Shown in pieces: positions 1-5,300 of a DNA stretch of 8,714 nt (position 1 is the first letter of the stretch; every line of letters begins with the position of its first letter). Below the pieces are notes generated by a model, which saw nothing but the letters and a program-made list of their open reading frames with translations, did no database searches and was not told where the DNA came from. The stretch lies in assembly GCA_047618295.1 (NCBI GenBank), contig JBLHKL010000092.1, forward strand, positions 1 through 8,714. Reading direction: 5' to 3'. The DNA comes from UBA7359 sp047618295 (lineage in GTDB: Bacteria; Pseudomonadota; Gammaproteobacteria; Eutrophobiales; Eutrophobiaceae). A program made the position numbers and the translations under genes.

Positions 1-584
1 GCGAGCACATCAAGTGTGGTTAATCCGCGATGAACCAAGACCTTATCGATAACAACTTGAAAGAATAAGGGTGTGATTAATGCAAAGATTTGAATAAAGA
101 ATGAAGCAAGCAAGACTTCTGCTAAAAGTTTTTTATATTTAAGAATTCCTGGGATAAACCAGGAGAAATCAAATTTTCTGATTTCTCCAAACAGTCCTGC
201 GCGTGTTGTAATAAGTATGAATTGACCATTCCATCTTTCCTGAAATTCGTCAATGCTCAGACTTTCTGGACTTTGGTTCAGAGGGTCTTGAATTAAGACT
301 TTATCCTCAGCCGCTTGAGCGAGAATAAAGTAATGTCCGTCTTGATGTTGCGCGATGGCGGGAAGTTGCGTTTTTGATAATTTTTCGAGATTACTTGATA
401 TGGATCTTGCTTTTAAACCGAGTGATTTTGCACCACGTAATATTTCAGAATCTGTAAAGAGATTCTCCGATTGGCCATAATGGTGCTTGAGCTGTCCTGG
501 ATCCGCAGGCATATCATGCAATCTTGACAACATGACAAGACATACCAAACCGGAGTCTATGTGTTCGGGTTTTCCTTGATCCAA
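1..584 (-). CDS. Type I secretion ABC transporter (HlyB-like), 5' part only
   Basis: About 194 N-terminal residues are visible; the gene continues past the left edge. HlyB-type proteins are inner-membrane permease-ATPases of about 700 residues that export RTX toxins, proteases or adhesins with an HlyD adaptor and TolC. Seen here: an N-terminal C39-peptidase-like domain (residues about 1-125) with DSGL at 10-13 where active peptidases have Cys-Gly, and a retained GHYFIL motif carrying the His. The catalytic Cys is therefore Ser, as expected for a degenerate chaperone-like domain (HlyB has Tyr there). The motif KFDFSWFIPGI and the first membrane helix (ALITPLFFQVVIDKVLVHRG) follow, matching HlyB closely. 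No ATPase part is visible. The start is TTG: an AAGGGAG ribosome site lies 7 nt upstream and an in-frame TAA lies five codons before it, so no longer start is possible. Family call is confident; substrate unknown. Confidence 0.88.
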   Translation of the reverse strand, partial: MDQGKPEHIDSGLVCLVMLSRLHDMPADPGQLKHHYGQSENLFTDSEILRGAKSLGLKARSISSNLEKLSKTQLPAIAQHQDGHYFILAQAAEDKVLIQDPLNQSPESLSIDEFQERWNGQFILITTRAGLFGEIRKFDFSWFIPGILKYKKLLAEVLLASFFIQIFALITPLFFQVVIDKVLVHRGLTTLDVL

Positions 585-591
585 GTCTCTA

Positions 592-598
592 CTCCCTT
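592..598 (-). promoter_or_regulatory. Ribosome binding site fixing the TTG start of the HlyB-like gene
   Basis: On the minus strand AAGGGAG stands 7 nt before TTG at 584. An in-frame stop sits just upstream, and the next in-frame ATG falls inside the conserved domain, so this site decides the start. Confidence 0.6.
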
Positions 599-812
599 AA
601 CATTTGTCTCTTATATAAGACGTTTGTTTTTGGATCACTTTATACAGATGGTTATCGATGCACAATTCCTCAAAAAGGGTAGGTAAAATCTATAAACCTC
701 TCATTTAAATTTGGTAGATCATAATCTGAAGCAATCGATAGAATTCACACTTTTACGAATTGTTTATGAATAATTTTATTTTTTTGACTTATCTTAATTC
801 GCTTATCTCTTT

Positions 813-849
813 GTACTTAGTGCTAATTTATTACGCCAGCCTTCACTAA
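813..849. promoter_or_regulatory. Operator-like half-sites upstream of the quinoprotein gene
   Basis: GTACTTAGTGC (813-823) is the reverse complement of GCACTAAGTAC, which matches 10 of 11 bases of GCACTAAATAC in the first site beside the MarR-type gene (3206-3216). A second half-site, CACTAA, lies at 844-849 in opposite orientation to TTAGTG (817-822). Their position about 90-120 bp before the quinoprotein start would suit shared control by the regulator, but the motif is short and the region AT-rich, so chance is a real alternative. Confidence 0.25.
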
Positions 850-935
850 TCCCTTTAATTTTTTTTATCTTTTTAAAAACTAATAATAAGTAGATAATTA
901 CAGGCTAATAACCAAAAGCGAGATAAAGTAAACGC

Positions 936-2738
936 ATGATCATTCTAAAACTAATCACATCGATTCTCTTGTCACTGTTAACACTATCAGCTGTTGCCGA
1001 GAGTAGTAGCCCTTCTATTGATGCGAATCGACTGCTTGCAGCAGAAAACGACCCTGATAATTGGCTCTCATTTGGTCGCGGCTACACTAACCAAAACTTT
1101 TCCCCGCTCAAGAAAATCAATACCAACACCGTCAAACGACTTGTTCCAAAATGGATATTTCAAACCGGAAAAAAAGGATCGTTTCAAACACAACCCTTAG
1201 TTGCAGACGGTGTTATGTATGCCACCATCCCGGGTAACGATGTAGTCGCACTTGATGCTGAAAAAGGTACCGTTCTTTGGCGCTATAAACACAAGAATCG
1301 AAAAGAAAAAAATAAAGCCGGTCCGGCCAATCGTGGTGCAGCACTGGGTTACGGTAAAGTATTTGAGGCCACAAATGATGGACGACTGATTGCGCTTGAT
1401 CAAACTACGGGTGAAATCGTTTGGGACAAGATTATTGCGCGCCCCACTGATGCCGAGCTTGAAGGACTTACTCAAACGCAAAAAGACTTTTTGAAAGAGA
1501 ATAGTGATTCCCTTCCCGCCAAAATGGCGCCAGTTGTTTATCGCGACTTGGTCGTCGTCGGAGTCACTGCAGCCGGCTATGGCATGTTTTACAATATCTT
1601 TTCACGTTTTGCTTTAAAAGGTACCTCACCCGATGAAATTCCACCTGCGGATCGTTTTCTAGGCTTACGTGGCTATGTTGCCGCCTTTAATGTAAATACG
1701 GGTGAAGAAGTTTGGCGCTGGTACACCACTAAAAGTGAAGGTTGGGAAGGCAAGTTTGCCACCACCACGCCTGATGGCGATACTTTACCTCGCGATATAG
1801 CCCTTGAAAAAAAATTGGCACCGACATTAAAAGACCGTTGGCGTATCGGTGGTACTTCAACCTGGATGACACCGTCATTTGATCCGAAACAGGGCTTGAT
1901 ATTTGTCGGCACAGGTAACGCTTCACCTAATGATGTCTCCAGTGCACGACCCGGCGATAACCTCTATGCAAATTCACTGGTCGCCATTGATGCTTATACC
2001 GGCGAGACTCGTTGGCATTATCAACACGTACCACATGATTTATGGGGTTATGATCTTGCCAGCACCTCAGTATTATTTGATTTACCTGATGGCGATAATA
2101 TTATTCCGGCTATCGGCATCGCTAGTAAAACCGGCTGGTTTTATGTCCATAATCGAGAGACAGGTAAATTAATTTACCGATCGGAAGCCTTTGTCCCACA
2201 AAACAATCTATACAAAGCACCAAGCGATGAAGGCGTAGTCAGCTACCCTGGATCATGGGGTGGTGCTTCGTGGTCACCCACTTCGTACAATGCAACAACT
2301 GGTACTGCATTTATTGCAGGAATTCACAAACCCACACTCTATCGAACAGAACACACTACTTTCGAAGGTAAAGAAGTCCCTTATATATTAACCGAGATTG
2401 CTAAAGGTGAACCGAGTTGGGGGACACTCACAGCGCTTGATATACATAATCAAGGTCGTATTAAATGGCAAGTCAAAACTGATCTACCTCTCATTGGTGG
2501 CACGCTCGCAACAGCCGGAAATTTGGTCTTCATGGGTGAAGGTAGCGGCATGTTTGCTGCGTTCGATAGTAAAAGCGGACAACGTCTATGGGAGTTTAAT
2601 TGCGGGGCAGGCGTGAATGCACCGCCCATGAGTTACATGATTGGTGATCAACAATACATTGCTGTTGCTGCTGGCGGCCATGGATTATTAAAGACACCAA
2701 GTGGTGATGCATTGATTGGCTTTGGCTTGGCTGATTAA
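936..2738 (+). CDS. Exported PQQ-type quinoprotein (beta-propeller dehydrogenase-like), atypical active site
   Basis: A 600-residue protein of the quinoprotein alcohol/methanol dehydrogenase superfamily, soluble and probably periplasmic. Residues 1-21 form a signal peptide ending AVA before Glu22. Propeller repeats show as VVALDAEKGTVLW (103-115), LIALDQTTGEIVW (151-163), VAAFNVNTGEEVW (248-260), LVAIDAYTGETRW (348-360) and FAAFDSKSGQRLW (540-552). Retained, by MxaF numbering: the Trp243 equivalent (W310), Asn261 (N328, in GTGNASP) and the residue-331 base as Lys (K398). Missing: the vicinal Cys pair (the protein has one Cys, C556), the metal-binding Glu177 equivalent (an insertion of about 25 residues lies at 217-242) and catalytic Asp303, which is Gly371 in HDLWGYD; an Asp follows at 373. 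No heme c motif. It may be a divergent dehydrogenase or a non-catalytic cofactor binder. The ATG start fits the signal peptide; the ribosome site is weak. Stops 6 bp from the convergent regulator gene. Confidence 0.85.
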   Translation: MIILKLITSILLSLLTLSAVAESSSPSIDANRLLAAENDPDNWLSFGRGYTNQNFSPLKKINTNTVKRLVPKWIFQTGKKGSFQTQPLVADGVMYATIPGNDVVALDAEKGTVLWRYKHKNRKEKNKAGPANRGAALGYGKVFEATNDGRLIALDQTTGEIVWDKIIARPTDAELEGLTQTQKDFLKENSDSLPAKMAPVVYRDLVVVGVTAAGYGMFYNIFSRFALKGTSPDEIPPADRFLGLRGYVAAFNVNTGEEVWRWYTTKSEGWEGKFATTTPDGDTLPRDIALEKKLAPTLKDRWRIGGTSTWMTPSFDPKQGLIFVGTGNASPNDVSSARPGDNLYANSLVAIDAYTGETRWHYQHVPHDLWGYDLASTSVLFDLPDGDNIIPAIGIASKTGWFYVHNRETGKLIYRSEAFVPQNNLYKAPSDEGVVSYPGSWGGASWSPTSYNATTGTAFIAGIHKPTLYRTEHTTFEGKEVPYILTEIAKGEPSWGTLTALDIHNQGRIKWQVKTDLPLIGGTLATAGNLVFMGEGSGMFAAFDSKSGQRLWEFNCGAGVNAPPMSYMIGDQQYIAVAAGGHGLLKTPSGDALIGFGLAD

Positions 2739-2744
2739 AATTTT

Positions 2745-3173
2745 TTAGCTGCCCTGAAGCTGTTTCTTAATTGACTCGCAAAGTGACATTAATTTTTTAG
2801 CGTCTTTTTCACTCAGGCCTGTTGCACATAATGCCAACTCACTGGCTTTCTTGGCTTTCTTGCCCAGTGTTTTTCCCTCTTTAGTTAACACTAGCTGCTT
2901 CTGCCGTTCATCTGATTCAGTTGACCGACGTTCTATATATCCATTAGTCTCTAGACGTTTGAGTAATGGGCTTAATGTCGCATTACTGAGTCCCGTTGTA
3001 TCGGCAATTTCACTGATCATCACGGCCTCTTTATCCCACAAAGCCATCATCACAACATATTGTGGATAAGTTAAATTCAACGGTTCCAGTAAGCCTTTAT
3101 AAGCTTTCGTTATAGCCCTTGAGGTGGAATATAAGGCGTAACAAACCTGTTCATTTAATTTAGGAGCGTTCAT
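2745..3173 (-). CDS. OhrR-like MarR-family redox-sensing transcriptional regulator
   Basis: 142 residues, the usual size for MarR proteins, which bind palindromic DNA as dimers. The N-terminus EQVCYALYSTSRAITKAY closely resembles the OhrR subgroup, which represses peroxide-defence genes until a cysteine is oxidised by organic hydroperoxide. Cys11 matches the sensing Cys (Cys15 of B. subtilis OhrR), and Tyr15, Tyr25 and Tyr36 keep the spacing of its partners Tyr19, Tyr29 and Tyr40. Cys116 lies 105 residues after Cys11, the same spacing as Cys22-Cys127 in Xanthomonas OhrR, so this looks like a two-Cys type; Cys132 is extra. The winged helix-turn-helix runs from about 52 to 92 (recognition region SNATLSPLLKRLE, wing STESDERQ). 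It is divergent from the P460-family gene across a 137-bp region with two operator-like sites. No ohr peroxidase gene lies in the window, so the symbol is left blank. Actual inducer unknown. Confidence 0.88.
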   Translation of the reverse strand: MNAPKLNEQVCYALYSTSRAITKAYKGLLEPLNLTYPQYVVMMALWDKEAVMISEIADTTGLSNATLSPLLKRLETNGYIERRSTESDERQKQLVLTKEGKTLGKKAKKASELALCATGLSEKDAKKLMSLCESIKKQLQGS

Positions 3174-3200
3174 ATTCTCTATATTGATTCATTTATTTAC

Positions 3201-3212
3201 TTCGTGCACTAA
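3201..3212. promoter_or_regulatory. Operator-like site 1, probably for the adjacent OhrR-like regulator
   Basis: TTCGTGCACTAA is an imperfect 12-bp palindrome (only positions 3 and 10 fail to pair) centred on GTGCAC. It lies 28 bp before the regulator start and just upstream of the -35 of the P460-gene promoter. It recurs with one change 60 bp away. That it binds this regulator is inference. Confidence 0.5.
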
Positions 3213-3216
3213 ATAC

Positions 3217-3245
3217 TTGCGATAAATTTGTATCTTCTCTATACT
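3217..3245 (+). promoter_or_regulatory. Predicted sigma-70 promoter of the P460-family gene
   Basis: TTGCGA (3217-3222, four of six matches) and TATACT (3240-3245, five of six) are separated by exactly 17 nt. Transcription would start near 3252, leaving a leader of about 60 nt. The two operator-like sites flank it: one abuts the -35, the other lies about 10-20 nt after the start point, a layout suited to repression. TTGCGA also occurs inverted as TCGCAA (3245-3250) and could serve a divergent promoter, but I see no good -10 there. Confidence 0.5.
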
Positions 3246-3260
3246 CGCAAATATAATTAT

Positions 3261-3272
3261 TTCGTACACTAA
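3261..3272. promoter_or_regulatory. Operator-like site 2, probably for the adjacent OhrR-like regulator
   Basis: TTCGTACACTAA differs from site 1 by one base and lies exactly 60 bp from it; over the extended 17 bp (3199-3215 against 3259-3275) 14 positions agree. It lies between the predicted start point and the ribosome site of the P460-family gene. Confidence 0.5.
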
Positions 3273-3298
3273 CTATTTTACTGCTAATTTTGCTTAAG

Positions 3299-3303
3299 TG
3301 GAG
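3299..3303 (+). promoter_or_regulatory. Ribosome binding site deciding the P460-family start
   Basis: TGGAG stands 7 nt before ATG at 3311. The frame is also open from a TTG at 3290, but that codon lies upstream of this site and would put charged residues before the signal peptide, so 3311 is preferred. Confidence 0.65.
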
Positions 3304-3310
3304 ATATAAA

Positions 3311-3820
3311 ATGAAAAAATTCGTATTTGCCCTTATTTCACTATCGCTCAGTTTTATTGTTTATGCGGGTGGAAACCCTGACCATGTTAAATTTCCAGAC
3401 GGATACCAAGCTGAATTTACGAAATACGATACGCGTAATAGAGCTAATGGCAAACAAGTGGCCGTACTCTATGCGAATAAAATTGCTACTGATACCGCTG
3501 CCAATGGGAAACTGGGTGATGGCGCAAAGATCATTATGGAAGTTTATAAAACTGTGCCCGGAGAAGATGGTAAACCTACTGTTGGTGAAGACGGACTTTA
3601 TAAGAAGGGAAAATTCGCCGCTGTTGCAGTTATGGAAAAACGCTCGAATTGGGATACCAGCTTCGATACAAAAGAACGTGCAGGAGATTGGGGTTTTGCT
3701 CTATACAAAACAGATGGCACCGTTAAAGATAACAAACTTGATTGTGCTAGCTGTCATTTACCGATGCCTGACAATGATTATATGTTCTCCAATTCAAGGC
3801 TAATTGAATTTACCAAGTAG
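3311..3820 (+). CDS. Exported mono-heme cytochrome P460-family protein
   Basis: 169 residues from the preferred ATG. Residues 1-19 are a signal peptide (MKKF, a hydrophobic core, then VYA before GG), so the mature protein should be periplasmic. The body matches the cytochrome P460 domain: HVKFPDGYQAEFTKYDT near the mature N-terminus, a beta-rich middle (GAKIIMEVYK 71-80, KFAAVAVMEK 101-110), WGFALYK (127-133) and one C-terminal heme c site CASCH (145-149). Known members either oxidise hydroxylamine or NO (P460 proper, with a Lys-heme crosslink) or bind NO without the crosslink (cytochrome c'-beta). I could not decide which from sequence alone, because the crosslinking Lys cannot be placed without an alignment. 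No ammonia-oxidation genes are nearby, which favours a detoxification or sensing role over nitrification. Probably controlled by the divergent OhrR-like regulator. Heme attachment needs the cell's cytochrome c maturation system. Confidence 0.86.
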   Translation: MKKFVFALISLSLSFIVYAGGNPDHVKFPDGYQAEFTKYDTRNRANGKQVAVLYANKIATDTAANGKLGDGAKIIMEVYKTVPGEDGKPTVGEDGLYKKGKFAAVAVMEKRSNWDTSFDTKERAGDWGFALYKTDGTVKDNKLDCASCHLPMPDNDYMFSNSRLIEFTK

Positions 3821-3842
3821 TTACTGACATCTTGGTAGTCCC

Positions 3843-3879
3843 TTGTCTGAATCGGTGAGACCCTCACCGATTCAGACAA
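3843..3879. terminator. Perfect 17-bp stem hairpin between convergent genes, likely bidirectional terminator
   Basis: TTGTCTGAATCGGTGAG (3843-3859) and its exact reverse complement (3863-3879) enclose a 3-nt loop. The hairpin begins 23 nt after the P460-family stop and ends 4 nt before the methyltransferase stop, so it could end transcription from both sides. Neither side has a proper U-tract; the plus strand has only a T-rich TTCTTCTTTCTTA downstream. It may instead stabilise 3' ends or be a dispersed palindrome. A weaker inverted pair, TACCAAG/CTTGGTA, lies at 3811-3837. Confidence 0.6.
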
Positions 3880-3883
3880 ACTA

Positions 3884-4672
3884 TTAATTCTTCTTTCTTA
3901 GTACAAATACAGCATAATCTGATCTGGCATTAAGTGTTATTGGGTTAGATAGATCATAGAAATGGTCGTAGCTATTGACGACTTCAAAAACACCTGTCGT
4001 TGAAAGAAGTTTGTGAAATTGTTTCAATGTATAAGTACGGAGTTTATAAATAGACTCGTATTTTTCATTTTTCTTTTTTGTCCTTGGGTTTAGTATCACT
4101 TTTAATGTTTCTGTCCTGTTCTTTTTATCTAGCTTTAACATCTTCATTGTTGTCTTGACTGTCAAACGACCTCTCTTTGCTGTCCAACGTGTTATTTTTT
4201 CTGATATCCCTTGTTCAGGAATTAAATGTAGGCCAAGAATATATATTCCATTCTTCTTTAATGACTGTGAGATATTTAATAAATGTTGAGCTGCTTGTTT
4301 TTCTGATAATAAATGCCTGAAGGTATCTACAGTGCAATACGCAGCATCATATTTCTTTCTTTTACTATCGAAATTAGTCATATCTCCGTGAAATATATTC
4401 GCCTTTAATTGATTGCGATTGAGTTTGTCTTTTAAATACGACAGTGCATGTTCATTTAAGTCAAAACCCGTGCAATCATAACCGTTGCGAGCAAGAGGAA
4501 TAATCAAACGACCAGTACCACAAGCGGGTTCGATTAAGCTCGGACGATTAGTCTTACAATACCTATTGAAGATATTCTGCAAAAAAAACAACTCCTCTCT
4601 CATCTCATGAGAGAAAGAAACATCATAATACGAAGGCAAGCTATACCAGTTCATTGCATTATTATTACTCAA
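3884..4672 (-). CDS. Class I SAM-dependent methyltransferase, substrate unknown
   Basis: 262 residues with a Rossmann-type methyltransferase core and no signal peptide, so probably cytoplasmic. Motif I is IEPACGTGRLIIPLA (47-61), the acidic residue ending strand 2 is Asp71 in GFDLNEHAL, and motif III-like HGDM is at 95-98. AAYCTVDTFRHLL (110-122) follows as the strand-4 region. The second half (about 160-210) is unusually rich in Lys, Arg and Thr and may form a substrate-binding insertion; the C-terminus returns to a beta strand (YAVFVLRKK). I cannot name a substrate. The frame opens at TTG 4672, with GGAT 5 nt before it; an ATG at 4654 (residue 7) lacks a well-placed ribosome site, so TTG is slightly preferred. 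The gene is divergent from the cyclic-nucleotide-fold gene across 110 bp and convergent with the P460-family gene. No functional link to either neighbour is evident. Confidence 0.82.
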   Translation of the reverse strand: MSNNNAMNWYSLPSYYDVSFSHEMREELFFLQNIFNRYCKTNRPSLIEPACGTGRLIIPLARNGYDCTGFDLNEHALSYLKDKLNRNQLKANIFHGDMTNFDSKRKKYDAAYCTVDTFRHLLSEKQAAQHLLNISQSLKKNGIYILGLHLIPEQGISEKITRWTAKRGRLTVKTTMKMLKLDKKNRTETLKVILNPRTKKKNEKYESIYKLRTYTLKQFHKLLSTTGVFEVVNSYDHFYDLSNPITLNARSDYAVFVLRKKN

Positions 4673-4720
4673 ATTAATCCATTAATTTTGACTATATTTA
4701 ATTATCTTAAGTCCTATAAT

Positions 4721-4750
4721 TTGATAATTCTTTATCAAATAAAATAATAC
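4721..4750 (+). promoter_or_regulatory. Possible promoter overlapping a palindrome in the divergent region
   Basis: TTGATA (4721-4726) and TAATAC (4745-4750) are spaced 18 nt and could drive the cyclic-nucleotide-fold gene. The -35 lies within a perfect palindrome, TTGATAA-N4-TTATCAA (4721-4738), which may be an operator serving both directions. It resembles an FNR/CRP-type site but its half-sites are 4 bp too far apart. A perfect TATAAT at 4715-4720 has no matching -35. Confidence 0.3.
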
Positions 4751-4773
4751 TATAGAATAGTCAGATTACTAAT

Positions 4774-4780
4774 GGAGAGG
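4774..4780 (+). promoter_or_regulatory. Ribosome binding site preceding two possible TTG starts
   Basis: GGAGAGG lies just before TTG at 4783 (GGAG spaced 5 nt) and TTG at 4789 (GAGG spaced 8 nt). The overlapping ATG at 4772 is in another frame and soon meets a stop. Both TTG codons are in frame, so the N-terminus is uncertain by two residues. Confidence 0.55.
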
Positions 4781-4782
4781 TA

Positions 4783-5286
4783 TTGGCTTTGAAAGAACTT
4801 CAATTGCTTGATGATGGGGACTCATTCAGAAAGTCTGCTTACCGGCATATAAAAGAATCTGATTTCTTTGTCGATTTTAGCGATGATGAAATAGATATTC
4901 TAGCGCGTTGGACCAGGGCCTATTCGGCTGATACCGGCTGTGTGGTATTAAATGAAGGGGATAAGAGTAATTGTCTTTGCATCATCATCAAAGGCGAAAT
5001 CAACATCTTTAAAAAGTTGCCAGACGAACATTTAAAGATTGCAGAGGTAGTTGCAGGTGAATCAATCGGTGAAATGGGCATTATCGATGGCGAACCATTC
5101 TCAGCCTCAGCGATCGCATCTACAGATTCGATTGTTTTATTAATTTCGCGTGAAGACTTCGAGGATATCGTTAAACAAAATATAGAGATTGGTAATAAAT
5201 TATTATGGAAACTTGCCAGGATCTTAACCGCACGGTTGAGACATACTACTAAACGACTTGCCGAGATGTTAACCGGTAAGAAATAA
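4783..5286 (+). CDS. Stand-alone cyclic-nucleotide-binding-fold protein
   Basis: 167 residues from TTG 4783; TTG 4789 is equally likely. A leading helical part (about 12-50) is followed by a CRP/PKA-type cNMP-binding beta roll (about 48-125): GCVVLNEGD (52-60), CIIIKGEINIF (66-76), and a phosphate-binding cassette GESIGEMGIIDGEPFSASA (92-110). The cassette keeps Gly96-Glu97, but Phe106 stands where the phosphate-contacting Arg of PKA-type cassettes is expected, so normal cAMP/cGMP binding may be lost or altered. The C-terminal helix (about 133-163) is rich in Leu, Arg and Thr and resembles the CRP dimer helix. There is no helix-turn-helix, kinase or channel domain, so it is not a DNA-binding CRP homologue; a role as a partner or regulator subunit is possible. 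It converges on the PPTase gene with 14 bp between stops and is divergent from the methyltransferase. Fold confident, role unknown. Confidence 0.8.
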   Translation: MALKELQLLDDGDSFRKSAYRHIKESDFFVDFSDDEIDILARWTRAYSADTGCVVLNEGDKSNCLCIIIKGEINIFKKLPDEHLKIAEVVAGESIGEMGIIDGEPFSASAIASTDSIVLLISREDFEDIVKQNIEIGNKLLWKLARILTARLRHTTKRLAEMLTGKK

Positions 5287-5300
5287 AATTTGTGAATATT

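Larger units (their letters stand above)
585..935. other. AT-rich divergent intergenic region
   Basis: This stretch separates the minus-strand transporter from the plus-strand quinoprotein gene, and I see no gene in it. It holds a 12-bp perfect palindrome, TCTTATATAAGA (609-620), about 25 nt before the transporter start; read on the minus strand it could supply a -10 element, but no good -35 goes with it. TATCGAT (653-659) and ATCGATA (734-740) form an inverted pair. On the plus strand TTGACT (784-789) matches a -35 in five of six positions but has no convincing -10 at 16-18 nt. The last 80 bases are strongly AT-rich. No strong ribosome site precedes the ATG at 936. Both flanking genes presumably start here, but I cannot place either promoter firmly. 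Confidence 0.5.

Noticed and set aside
784..817. A sigma-70 promoter starting with TTGACT upstream of the quinoprotein
   Set aside because: No acceptable -10 hexamer occurs 16-18 nt downstream; the nearest candidates are spaced 13 or 22 nt away.
936..2738. Calling the quinoprotein a lanthanide XoxF methanol dehydrogenase
   Set aside because: Although Asp373 matches the extra XoxF Asp, the catalytic Asp is Gly, the Cys pair and metal Glu are missing, and no xoxG/xoxJ or mxa genes are nearby.
2739..2760. An intrinsic terminator between the convergent quinoprotein and regulator genes
   Set aside because: Only 6 bp separate the stops; there is an A/T run but no GC-bearing stem long enough to support a call.
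3290..3310. TTG at 3290 as the start of the P460-family protein
   Set aside because: It precedes the ribosome binding site at 3299-3303 and would add MLKWRYK before a complete signal peptide.
3327..3803. A 158-residue open frame in another plus-strand frame across the P460-family gene
   Set aside because: It lacks a ribosome site and any recognisable domain, while the overlapping frame has a signal peptide, family motifs and CASCH.
4721..4738. A canonical FNR box
   Set aside because: FNR sites are TTGAT-N4-ATCAA; here TTGAT and ATCAA are separated by 8 nt, so the half-sites would not match a normal FNR or CRP dimer.
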